This document shows positions 1-10,000 of a stretch of 64,000 bases of DNA, one piece after another. The notes below the pieces were generated by a model that was given only the letters and a program-made list of their open reading frames with translations, searched no databases and was not told where the DNA came from. A program made the translations under genes and the position numbers. Source of the DNA: Ectocarpus siliculosus (taxonomy: Eukaryota > Sar > Phaeophyceae > Ectocarpales > Ectocarpaceae); assembly GCA_000310025.1 (NCBI GenBank), contig FN649726.1, positions 3,133,070 to 3,197,069 of the forward strand, written 5' to 3'. Every line of letters begins with the position of its first letter. Position 1 is the stretch's first letter.

Positions 1-165
1 GGGGGGGCTCACCCCCCCCCTTTGTGGTTTTTTTTGGGTTCGGGGGTTTTTTTCCTTTCCGCCCCGGGGGGGCCCGGAAAAAAAAGGGGGGGTTTTAAAA
101 CCCCCATTTTTTCCCGGGTGGGGGGGGAATAAAGAGAGGGGCCCCCCCCCCCCCCCCCCCCCCCC
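1..165. other. Low-quality sequence at window edge
   Basis: Nearly every base lies in a homopolymer run (G, C, T or A tracts of 4-20), ending in a long C tract just before normal sequence begins near 166. The texture is the same as beside the two N gaps at 10466 and 48455, so this is probably a badly base-called read end next to a gap just upstream, not real genomic composition. Confidence 0.75.
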
Positions 166-3100
166 ACGCGCCGGCCACGAGCCCCGAACTTGTTTCAGTT
201 TCTTGAAAACGATACGCTTTGGCTACCGGAGAACATTTTGTCTGTACGGTCCGTCCGCTGTGGGCGGTAGCGGATGATACGATTGTTTATGAAATTTGGG
301 CACGCTGCGACCACCGATGATCTGTGATGGGACGGGAAAGGGTTGGTCTGGATTGGGGTCGGGGGGCACCGCCGATGTATCGTTGTGTTTGTACCGCCCC
401 GTCAGAGCTAATGTATTTCCGTTTTGAAAATTCGATTTAGTGAAGAAGAACTGATGATGATGTGTACTTCGCCTTTTCGTGTCGTTGGCCTTGTGTGTGA
501 CCATTTTTTCGCAGAAACTACTGCTGCTGCTGCTGCTATTACTACTGCCTGTAGAGACCAGTGTACCTCTCTTGTTAACAACGATGACAACGTGATGTTT
601 GTTTGAATCCTCCGTCGTACGTGTAGGTAGCCTTTATGTTGCTTGGCATGTTAGTCGACGTCGCTGTCAAGCCAGGGAGAGCAAAATAACGGACGGGCCT
701 TCTTCAACGAACCCGTGCGTGTCGCAGCAACTTTTTTTCTCAGGAGTGAGTGCGCAGCCCAGCGATGCACCTATAGTACTACACCGTTCGAATGATTTTG
801 AGCATGCGGTGCTCCTTGGCCCGACGTGGCTTGTCTGGCGAGGAAGCGCGATGATGGCGATGTTTGTGTACCTCGCATGTTAGGGATTGAGGATCGTGAA
901 CGTTCTTTGGAGTGGGTTCATACCTCACTACTTGTGCGAATGGTGTACGATCAATGCTTGTTTGTTTTTCCCAAGAGGCAGACCGAGTGGCGTCACGTTT
1001 GCCAGATTGATGAACCCCGTGATAATCCCCTCCCACCCATCACTGATGCACCATTACACCAACCCCCCCACGAGCGATGACGTGCCTTTGCTGTCTCGGG
1101 GTGGCCCTTTTTGTTGTTTTGTTTGTTAGTTTGTCGCTACGGTAGGTAGTAGGTACAGCCGTAGTTAGTGGTTTTCTGGCGTTGTTCGTCGTCTTTCTTC
1201 TCTTTTTCTCCCTCTGTCTTATTTTTTCTTTTCTTTTTCGTTTTTTTTGTTTTCTTAATATGACCCAACAAATCCATCTCTCTCTCTTATAGAAAAGAGT
1301 CTAAGATAGCAGCAACAAGTCCATAGCGTCAGCGGAGGCTACTGTTTTTTATTCATTTTCCTTTCCAGATCGTGACCGTCTTTCTTCTCTTCTGTGAAAT
1401 ACCAAGAACCAGGGAAATACCTACTACCCGTGATGTTGACTTCCAGTCTAGTTTACCTCGCGTAGCGTGAAGAGGCGAGCGGAGGCTGCTACTGTAGGCT
1501 ATTTGTCTGGTTGATTTCTATTGACTTGCGGACGCTTCGGGTCAACTTGTTCGGGTCCATTATAAGTCTGGTATACCTGTTTTGGGGTAAGTTATCCTGT
1601 GACCACGGGAACCGACCGCTTTCAAGTGTTGGACTGGTACATACGGACAGACAGATGAAGGTACATACTGGGTACAGAGATCGGATTTAAATGTGAAGAC
1701 AACAACAACAACAACAACCACAAGTCGTTCGAAGCCTGCTACGGCACGTGCGCCACCAGCTCCGGTAGTACTCGGCGTTTTCTGTCGTCTAACAACCAGC
1801 CTCTGATTTCCCAAGTCTACACGTACGAGGAGTGTACGCCACAACTTCGACCTCACGGTCGACGGGGGGATGGAACGGCTGAATCCTTCTCGGCAAACAG
1901 AGAAAGGAAATAACCGCAGAAGAAGAAGACAAGGTGGAGACGAAATAGATTCAATTAATTTCTTCGTGGGGCCTTGTTTCGTCCTGTCTGTGTGACCCCG
2001 CGCGATTGGCGCAACCAGGTAGCACACGGAAAGATGCGAAGACTGATGACGTCCAGAATGGATGGGACGGCACACACACACACGTTGGAGACCTACTATT
2101 CGCCGTGTGTTCCAGCTATACGGTGTTGCTTGATGCCCTCTGTGCCACAATAATTTCCTCTTGGGGTTGCCAACACTATCGAAGACCTCTAGCGCTCGCC
2201 GTGTGCCACCAACCCCCAGGTAACTTAAGTTTTTTTTCACACGGACGAAACTATACTTTCAGTGCACAGACAGGCGAAAATAGGTTTCAATTTGCTCGAT
2301 GCGACAATTTGTTTGGTCGAATCCACGGACTGCAACTTCCATCACCTCTCTCCCTTAAAGGGTGGTTAGTTGGTGAGTCACATGGTCTTCGAGAATGAGA
2401 TGAGAGCCTTCACGCTTGCGGTGAAAAAAACGTGGTTTACCCCCGGGTCACGCGTCAGCATTTTACGTCATGCAATAACCCTTGCTTGCGCGGCGTAGCG
2501 TCAAACAATGTGATTCTAACGCCCGGGTGCTGCAGGGTATGATCTTGAGCGGTGTTGTTGTGCGCTCGCACGGCACAAAAAATGGAGGCAGAAAAAAAAA
2601 AGGGAATCAGCGTGGTGATCCGCCACTGGTTGATCGGTGACGACAGCGTCCGGAACCACGAACGTCCACGCAGCAGTGAACAAAAGACGCAGGCGGGCGG
2701 CACCGTGGCCAAATAAAACGTCGTATTCATTTACCTCAAGAAACTGCGCGCCCCTCCCAACTCTGGCTGGCTCTAGGCCATCGGTCAACCTCATTTTTCT
2801 ACTGAAACAACATACATGAGGAGGAAGTAAAACGCCCAAAACGCGTCGAAACCACGAACAACGAAAACGAAGGCCACGGATAAACAAAGCATCACGCCTC
2901 GAAATCGAAATTTACCGCCCGACTAAGCACGATCTGCCAATCAACCGTCCATCTCCCCCCCCGAGACGCCAGAAAAAACAATGCCACCACTTATAGTCGC
3001 CGCGTACATTGATTAGCCCTCTCACGATTTTCGGCGGGGAAAAAACACCACATACTGTAGACACATGACACGGGAGTTCTGCCCGCCTTTCTCCTCACCT

Positions 3101-3235
3101 CCCATCCCAGAATACTGACCCTTATGCCTCTAGAGGACCCCCCCCGTGGCGGCCCCACCCCATGACGAAGAAAGATGGAGGGCATACTTTTACTGCTGTC
3201 ACCCCCCTGTCGACCGCCCTCAAAACATGCGGCTG
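166..3235. other. Intergenic region, no supported gene
   Basis: About 3 kb with only short open frames that lack protein-like composition, splice continuity or recognisable motifs. It contains a short CTG run near 521-540, T-rich stretches near 1195-1260 and a copy of a dispersed SINE-like repeat at 1511-1720. It may hold the 3' untranslated region of the minus-strand gene ending at 3236. Confidence 0.5.
1511..1720 (+). repeat. SINE-like dispersed repeat, copy A
   Basis: About 200 bp here match 15015-15230 along their length. Shared blocks include TTGATTTCTATTGACTTGCG near the left end, a central GTGACCACGGGAA block and GTGAAGAC just before an AAC trinucleotide tail. The tail is shorter here (about 6 units) and has decayed to CCACAAG. 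I see no flanking target duplication at this copy, unlike copy B, so this is probably the older insertion. A tail of simple repeats is typical of SINE or LINE 3' ends. Confidence 0.65.
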
Positions 3236-6200
3236 CTACTGCCCCCCTCGCTCGCTGCCCGACCAGCTCGTCTCCCCCTGCGAGTAGTATCTTTCCCTCG
3301 CGCTAAGCTCCGAAGACGGCGAAGGTTGCCCCTGCTGCTGCTGCTGCTGCTGCTGTTGCTGTTGCTGAGCCCCGCCGTCCTGCGCGCCACCCTGCTGCAG
3401 GTGCACGTGAACGTTGCCGTAGATGTTGATCGGCGATTGGCTGCCCCCGTCGAAAAGGCGAGGCGACGCCACCCAGCCGCTGGTACGAGCGGCGCCGTCC
3501 GCCGCAGAACCGGGCAGCGGTTCTGGCAACAACGCCGCCCCGCCGCCGTTTCCCCCCACCCAGTCGCCGGGGCCGTAGTGCGGCACGCCGCCGCCCCCCC
3601 CGTACGCCGACAGCTGGTTTCCCCCGGCCGTCGCCGTCGATGGCGCCGCTGCCGCCGCTCCCGCTCCCGCGCCCCCCCTCCGGCTCTGCTCCCAGTACGC
3701 GTCGAGCTGGTCCTGCAGGTGCTGGTCGTTCCAAATCTCGTCGCTGGCCGCGGAAGGCGGCAACTCGATCGGGTCCAGCAGCACCCGTACATCCGACTCG
3801 TCCTCCAAATCTTCCTCCCCTTCCTCCTCCTCCTCCTCCTCCTCCTCCTCCTCCTCTTCTTCTTCTTCTTCTTCTTCTACTAATACTACTACCGGATCAG
3901 AGGTGGCCGCATCGGGTTGAGGCGGTAACGTTTCCCAGCGCCTGGTGTTTCCCCACAACGATCCCGCCGAGCCCGCGCCCGACGACGACCCGACCTCAGG
4001 AATCGCCGTCGCCTCCGCTGCCACCGGCGGTTCTCCTTCCTCCTCTTCGCCCGCCACCGCTGACGTGCTCGCGGCCCCGGGGGGAGCGCCGCCGGGCGTC
4101 GAAACGCCGCCGCGCGCCCGCGCGTCCGCTGCGGCATGAACGCTCGCGTCACCGTGCGAGGAGGGAGTGCGACGATCCTGGTCTGCCGCTTGCGTGGGCC
4201 CCGCCGCCGGCTGTTCTCGCACCGCGTCCACCGCCTCCTCCTCGTGATCGTTAACAAGAGAACCCCAGCCTTGCCCCGGCACGCCCCCTGATCCGACCAC
4301 CGCCGCCTCCGACGGAACGGCGTACTCTCCGCCTTCGGCATCGGGATCGTCGGCGTCGTCGAGGATAATGCTGTCAAACAGATCGTCCAGCTGGTGCTCC
4401 ACCTCTCTGTCGATCATCGCCTGGTGCTCCGACGACGGCGGCGGCGGCTGCAGCGGCGGCGGTGTCGTCGGCGACAGCGTAGACACGCCGCTACCGCCGT
4501 CGCCAACAACCCGCGGCCTCTCGCTGCCAATGCTCGGTGGGTCGTCCCCGTTGCCGATGGTGCTGTCCATGCGCTCCAACTCGCGTATGAGCGCCTTCTC
4601 CTCGCTCTCCAGTTGGAGCTTCTCTTCCGAGCCGGGAACCTCCACCGTCTCCCCGGACTCGCCCTCCGCTCCTTTCCCCTCCTCGTCACCGTCCTCCTCG
4701 ACCCCGGTCCCCCAGTCCACCTCCTCCTTTCCATGGTCTGCCGAGCTTGGCATCGTGTCTAGGGCGCCGTCGCCCCCGTTCGACCGGAATGAGACGCCGC
4801 CGACGCTGCTGCTGTCGAATACCTCCGTCCCTACCACGGGCTCGCTCCCTCCCGCACGACTCACAGAGGGTTCGGTAGCATCGGCGTTGTCCACACCGGG
4901 CCACGCTGCTGCTGCTGCTGCTGCTGCTGCCGTCGACCCGCTCCCCGAAACGCCGCCGCCTTGTGGGTCAGCCGGTACCGTGGCCGTCGTCGATCCGGCC
5001 TTCCCTACATCATCATCCTCCCCGCCTTCGGCTGCGGGCTCTTCCCTAGCGGGGACGGCATCCACGCCTGGCGTTGACCAGCCCTGCCCTACCGACGCAG
5101 CTCCCGCCTGCGGGGGCTCAAACGACGGCTCCGAGCCGCTGCTGCCCGCCGCGCCATGCCTACCCTCCGGCACCGTGGCGGCACCGAACGTGTCCACCAC
5201 GGTGTCACCACCGATGCTGCCATCACCGTACCCCCCCGCGCTCCTAGGTTCGTTACCGTACCCGCTGCTGCTGCCGCCGCCGCCGCCATCGTCTTGCGGC
5301 GGAACAGGAGGTGGAGCTTGAGGGTCGAAGAACGGCGGGGGAGTGGACGCGGGGTGTTGCTGGCCCTGCCGGTTGTCGAAAGAGGCATCGGTGGAAGCGG
5401 TGGCGCTGCCGCCACCGAGCGGGTACCCGCCCTGCTGCTGTGCCACCTCCGGCGGGGGGTCGTAACCCGGTGCTGGTGGACCAGGAAACGCCGGCTGCTG
5501 CTGCTGCTGCTCGTAGCCACCACCGAAGCCGCCGTTCGAGGCCTGTTGAGCCTGCCCACCGCTACCTACCGGAGGAGAGCTGTACCCCGTGTTTTGGTCT
5601 ACGCCGCCCTCCCAGGGAGACCGTGGCGGCGAGTACCCGCCCCCACCTTCGGCCCAGCCGCCGCCGTCGCCGCCCCCGCCGTAATGATACCCTCCTCCGT
5701 CTTGTCCGCCGTAGTTCGCCGGCGGCGGCTGCCCCGACCTAACCGCGTCCTTGACTCTCGAGACGAGGCCCCGCCATCTCGTCCCCAGGTGTATGGGCTC
5801 GCCATTGCCATCGCCTGGTGCTGGAGGAAGATACCGTTCGTTTCGTCGAGGGAACTGGCCGTTCACATGCTGCTGCTGTTGGTTGGGCGGGTACTGCTGC
5901 TGTCCTGCCCATCGCGAGTGCTGCGGGACGTTCGGAGACCCATATGGTGGTGGTGGTGGTGGTTGTCGCTCTTGCTGCTGCTGCTGCTGCTGCTGCTGTG
6001 GGTGGTACGTTGACGGGTCATGATAGCCGGTAGCAGCAGCTCCGTTCGCGGCAGCCGGAGCGTTCAAATTCCCTGGGGGGATATTGTTATTGTTGTAGTA
6101 GTTGGCGGGGTCCACAGGAGGTTGGTCAGTTTGTGAGCCCTGCGGTGGTCTGCTAGGCGGGTCTTCAGCGGGGAAGCTCGGCCAAGCACCGCCCGCTCCG

Positions 6201-6304
6201 CCTGCCGTGGAACCTGGTGCTCCCCATCCTGCGGAGGACGCGTGCGACCGCGCCAGGTGGAGCGAGCTGCAGGCAACTACTGCGGTTGCGAGAACCCGCT
6301 TCAT
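3236..6304 (-). CDS. Secreted low-complexity protein (disordered; poly-Gln, Gly and Glu)
   Basis: A single open frame of 1022 codons. I start it at the ATG at 6304 because it opens a signal peptide (MKRVLATAVVACSSLHLARS, then a likely cleavage after Ala-Ser-Ser); the frame stays open further upstream without signal-like sequence. The rest is almost wholly low complexity: Pro/Gln/Gly/Tyr-rich repeats in the first 400 residues, Ser/Gly/acidic sequence in the middle, an uninterrupted run of more than 20 Glu encoded by the CTC/CTT repeat at 3817-3880, and a poly-Gln run near the C terminus. There is no recognisable domain and no membrane segment after the signal. It could be a cell-wall or extracellular matrix protein; that is inference. 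No introns are needed, unlike most neighbours. The large plus-strand open frames here are antisense shadows of the GC-rich codons. Confidence 0.6.
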   Translation of the reverse strand: MKRVLATAVVACSSLHLARSHASSAGWGAPGSTAGGAGGAWPSFPAEDPPSRPPQGSQTDQPPVDPANYYNNNNIPPGNLNAPAAANGAAATGYHDPSTYHPQQQQQQQQQERQPPPPPPYGSPNVPQHSRWAGQQQYPPNQQQQHVNGQFPRRNERYLPPAPGDGNGEPIHLGTRWRGLVSRVKDAVRSGQPPPANYGGQDGGGYHYGGGGDGGGWAEGGGGYSPPRSPWEGGVDQNTGYSSPPVGSGGQAQQASNGGFGGGYEQQQQQPAFPGPPAPGYDPPPEVAQQQGGYPLGGGSATASTDASFDNRQGQQHPASTPPPFFDPQAPPPVPPQDDGGGGGSSSGYGNEPRSAGGYGDGSIGGDTVVDTFGAATVPEGRHGAAGSSGSEPSFEPPQAGAASVGQGWSTPGVDAVPAREEPAAEGGEDDDVGKAGSTTATVPADPQGGGVSGSGSTAAAAAAAAAWPGVDNADATEPSVSRAGGSEPVVGTEVFDSSSVGGVSFRSNGGDGALDTMPSSADHGKEEVDWGTGVEEDGDEEGKGAEGESGETVEVPGSEEKLQLESEEKALIRELERMDSTIGNGDDPPSIGSERPRVVGDGGSGVSTLSPTTPPPLQPPPPSSEHQAMIDREVEHQLDDLFDSIILDDADDPDAEGGEYAVPSEAAVVGSGGVPGQGWGSLVNDHEEEAVDAVREQPAAGPTQAADQDRRTPSSHGDASVHAAADARARGGVSTPGGAPPGAASTSAVAGEEEEGEPPVAAEATAIPEVGSSSGAGSAGSLWGNTRRWETLPPQPDAATSDPVVVLVEEEEEEEEEEEEEEEEEEEGEEDLEDESDVRVLLDPIELPPSAASDEIWNDQHLQDQLDAYWEQSRRGGAGAGAAAAAPSTATAGGNQLSAYGGGGGVPHYGPGDWVGGNGGGAALLPEPLPGSAADGAARTSGWVASPRLFDGGSQSPINIYGNVHVHLQQGGAQDGGAQQQQQQQQQQQQGQPSPSSELSARERYYSQGETSWSGSERGGQ
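3797..3880. repeat. TCC/TCT trinucleotide microsatellite (poly-Glu coding)
   Basis: A run of CTC units followed by CTT units on the plus strand. Read on the minus strand it is GAG/GAA and encodes the poly-Glu tract of the secreted protein. The repeat is in frame, so length changes by whole units would be tolerated. Confidence 0.85.
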
Positions 6305-7002
6305 CGATTTCCGAACCCAAGGAGTCCAGCAACCCGACGTAGATGTTGATAGTATTTCTTTCCCTCTCCCCTCCCCGGGCCAGTTGTTCGAGCAGACAGC
6401 GAGCTCTCGTGTATGTGCTGCGGCTGCTGCTCTGTCGCTGCTTTCGGCGGCCGGGAGGGGCTTCGCACACTGGATTATGTGCGTACTGCGAAACAAGTAC
6501 TGTGTGTACATTTCGCGTTGCCTCTTGGTGTGACGTTGTGTGACGACACACACAGCAAGCAGTTGATGCAGTGTAGTGTTCACCATCACCATCACCTCCC
6601 TTCTCTATCTATCTGCAATGGTCCATGCCTTAATCCAGATCCAGGTTTTGCTAGCTGCCGCTTTATGGCTCTGCTATTGTCCGGTTGGGGCTTTTTATGT
6701 CCAGCTTGAATCCCGCACGAGGTGAGTGTGTGCGGGCCAACTACCCGGCCGTTCATGTTTCGTATGACAGGTTCACGTTCTCATCAGATGCCGTGCCCAT
6801 CTTCCTACCCTGGACCCTCACACGCACGGCTAGTATCGTACCTGTAGCGCTTGGGTTGTATTGGAGAGTATGGTGCGGGTAGTTCCGTCAAGCATTAAAC
6901 AATCACATGTGTGTGAAGGGCCGCCTTTTCTAATGTAAGCTGTCTTCATTCCTTCTTGCCAAAGGTAGATCCGCCGGTGTGTGCCTTCGTCTGCCCTCTG
7001 CT
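6305..7002. promoter_or_regulatory. Divergent intergenic region (shared upstream region)
   Basis: About 700 bp lie between the start codon of the minus-strand secreted protein and that of the plus-strand oxidoreductase. It must contain both promoters unless upstream untranslated exons exist. I see no TATA box or other named element that I would defend; a CAC/CAT-rich stretch lies at 6581-6600. Confidence 0.4.
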
Positions 7003-10000
7003 ATGCTACGATCCATGACAACTCGCCGTGCGTACCAACCAATAGGCGTGCGTTGTTTGTCCCCAAACTGGTTCCGCAGCAGCAGGAGCAGCGGCAGGGA
7101 TACTAGTACGCACGGGCATCGGTTTCGTTGTCGCAGCACCCCGAGCGGATTAGGTGCCAAGGGCGATGATGGTGGTGGTGCACGAGGATACGACAAACAC
7201 GCGAGGGTCATCGTTGTCGGGGGCTCCGGGCGGGTGGGGGGGAGCACCGTGAGAGCTCTCCGACAGCTTGCAGGGCCGGGCCTCGAGCTCTTGGTTGGTG
7301 GACGGAGCCAGCGGAACTTCGTCAAAAGCGTCGAGGTACAATAATATCCGTTCAAATCAGCTACAACTGCTGTTGACGCTGCTGCTATGCATACGTGTTC
7401 CGCGCTGAGGTGCGACTGCCGTACTTCTATGAGGTACCACGCCGAATAGCGTCGGTGGGTGTCAGCCTCTGCTTCCACTTGCGTGGGCATACCACCACAA
7501 CAATATTCTTTACACCAACAAACAGCAGTGAGATGGTTCGTCCTCGTCTCACCCCGTGACACCACCCCACCCCCGCCCGTCCTTCGCACCCCCTCGCTAT
7601 TTATCGCATCCTGCACGCGATTGGTTTGAGAACCTCTCGTGCACCACCAACAGCGATGGCGCACGCTGCCAGGAGCAGACGAAGAGTACGACTACTCGGA
7701 CGTGAAATTCGTCGAGCTGGACCTCGGCGACGCCGCTTCCCTGGCGAGCGCTCTCGACGGCTGCGACCTGGTAGTGCACACGGCCGGGCCGTTCCAAAGG
7801 AAGACAAGGCCGGAGGTGTTGGAGGCTGCGATAGCGGCAAAGGCGAGAGGAGGGCTCTTTCCAAGATCTGCTTTGTAGGCCACGGCTTTAAGATGTGCAC
7901 GCAGTGATTGATGCTTGTTTCATCCTATTGGCAGCAACGGTTGTCCTGCAAAGAAGTCTTTTTATTTCCCTTGGGTTGGGCACCTCTTGAGTTCCCCGCT
8001 CCCTCGCCCTAACCTACCTTTGAGGCGTCTCTTCAAAGAGTATGAACGAGTCAAACGGTCTGATGAGCAACAAGTGAATTATTTCTCCTCGAGAACTGTC
8101 TGTCACTGTCTTTCTGCACAAGAAGTACCCGTCTTTTTTTGTTTGTGCTGTTCCTGTTCGTGGCTCGAACTCGAGAGAAGGCGAGGGCTCACTCGCGCTG
8201 CTCACCACAGCTGTTACTTGCTGTAGCTCCCCGCTTCTTGCGCGGTACTCAAAACAGGAGTATTCGGTACTACCCACACCAGGCGTATGTGCGTGTGCAT
8301 CGATCGCGCTAACCCTCCCACTTATTGAAAGAATAGCCATCAGTCTGATACCGGGACGAAACAACACGAACACGCATTCTTGTCAGCTGGCGCCCCCGAC
8401 TCTCCGGATTCAAGGTACATGTACCTGGCAAAAGGAAAACACGAAAGTGCAACACGCAGCGTTCCTAACTGCGGTATGTACCCCTCCTGTGCTAGCATCA
8501 TTACCCTGCAGTGGATTTTGCTCTATCCGACTACTGGCTCTTCGCCCCAGTGTGCTTGTTGCTGGCTTCAGAAAGTTCGTCCCTGCGATTCTTTTTGGCC
8601 GGCTCTCTCTGCTGAGACTGCTGTGTGTGTGCGTTCCCTTCCCCTCTGACACATGCGTGCAGGTGCCCTACGTGGATGTCTGTGATGACGCTCGCTTGGC
8701 GACGGTGGCTAAAGCGCTCAACGAAAAAGCGCAGGAGGCTGGGGTCTCGGCGACGATATCGGCGGGAATTTGGCCCGGCATCGATCAGCTCATGGCGGTT
8801 GAGGTACGAGCGACTGAACAGGTAGCAGCACAAACTTGTTTCCGTACGAGCGACTGAACAGGTAGCAGCACACACTTGGTTCCGTACGAGTGAATGAATG
8901 AGGTAGCAGCACACACTTGGTACCGTATGAGTGAATGAACGGGTAGCAGCACAAGTGTTTCAGACCCACGGTGTGGTCGTACGTAGCGAGTTTGCCTCTC
9001 GGAAAGAGTCCCTGCTTTTACCACTGCTGTACACGAGGGAGGTTCTTGCCATTTGCATCCAACCAGTGTTTTTGCTCGAGTAGTTTGAGCGTAACGGGAA
9101 TGGCGCATCTCGCTCTCGCCTGTGGCACAAAGTTACAGCGCATGCTCACGCACTGTTGCCCGTCTTGTTGTTGACCCTGTTCCCCGTTTCATGTCCCCTC
9201 GACCCTTCTCTCTGCGGCTTTTCCCTACTCCGTGTGTCCCCTCGGGGTGTGCGGCGGTGTGGCCGGGCGGGGCGGAGGCTGGGGGGTGGGGGGGGGCATT
9301 ACGCGACGCAAACATGAACTACAGGCATGCGAGATGCTTGGCGGCGCCAGCGAGGTGGAGTCGATCGACTTTTCGGCGTACACCGCGGGAACAGGGAATG
9401 CGGGCACCACCATCCTGAGCGCCACGGTACGCGAGCGGCGGCGTGATCGATTGACAAAAGGGATCGCCCCTCTTGGATGTTTCAGCAGATGGCCACAGCG
9501 GTTGGTCTTGGATATTTCAACCGTACGGCAAGCGCCACGCCGGTTCGTTGTCTGTCCCGTACTATCTTGGTCGTGGGCGTTTTTTCCTACTCATCGACCC
9601 ACCCACCCCCTCCCCTAACTCCTCCCGGTTTCAAACCACGGCCCCCCCATTTCATCCCCGGCTTTCCCTTTCGTCTCCCAATCCGCTGCCGGTTGATTCG
9701 CCACCTCCTCTCCAACAGTTTCTCATCCTATGCGAGAAGGTTCTCGGCTTTAAGGATGGCAACGAGATTTTCCACGAGCCAGCCAGCGGCTTCAAGAAGG
9801 TCGACTTCGGGCAGTCTATCGGAGAAAAGACGGCGAGTCGTTTGCGCAGCAGACAAGACACTTTTTTGAGGTTTGATACACCACGTGCAGTTTTTGAGCC
9901 ATTGGGAACGTACAACAGCATGCACAGAGTCGCGGTCTACGTTTGCTCTAAATAGCAAGAGAAAGAGGTCACACGTGCGGTGTGAGGTTGGTTGCGCGAG

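Noticed and set aside
1560-2240. 226-residue minus-strand open frame
   Set aside because: It overlaps the SINE-like repeat, has no domain, no hydrophobic pattern and no splice partners.
3146-6013. Long plus-strand open frames (Leu/Arg/Pro/Ser-rich) opposite the secreted protein
   Set aside because: They mirror the CTG/CAG and GGC/GCC codons of the minus-strand gene, have no start context or domain, and their composition follows directly from the antisense of the repeats.
8804-8955. CRISPR-like array
   Set aside because: Units are contiguous without spacers, in a eukaryotic intron; it is a minisatellite.
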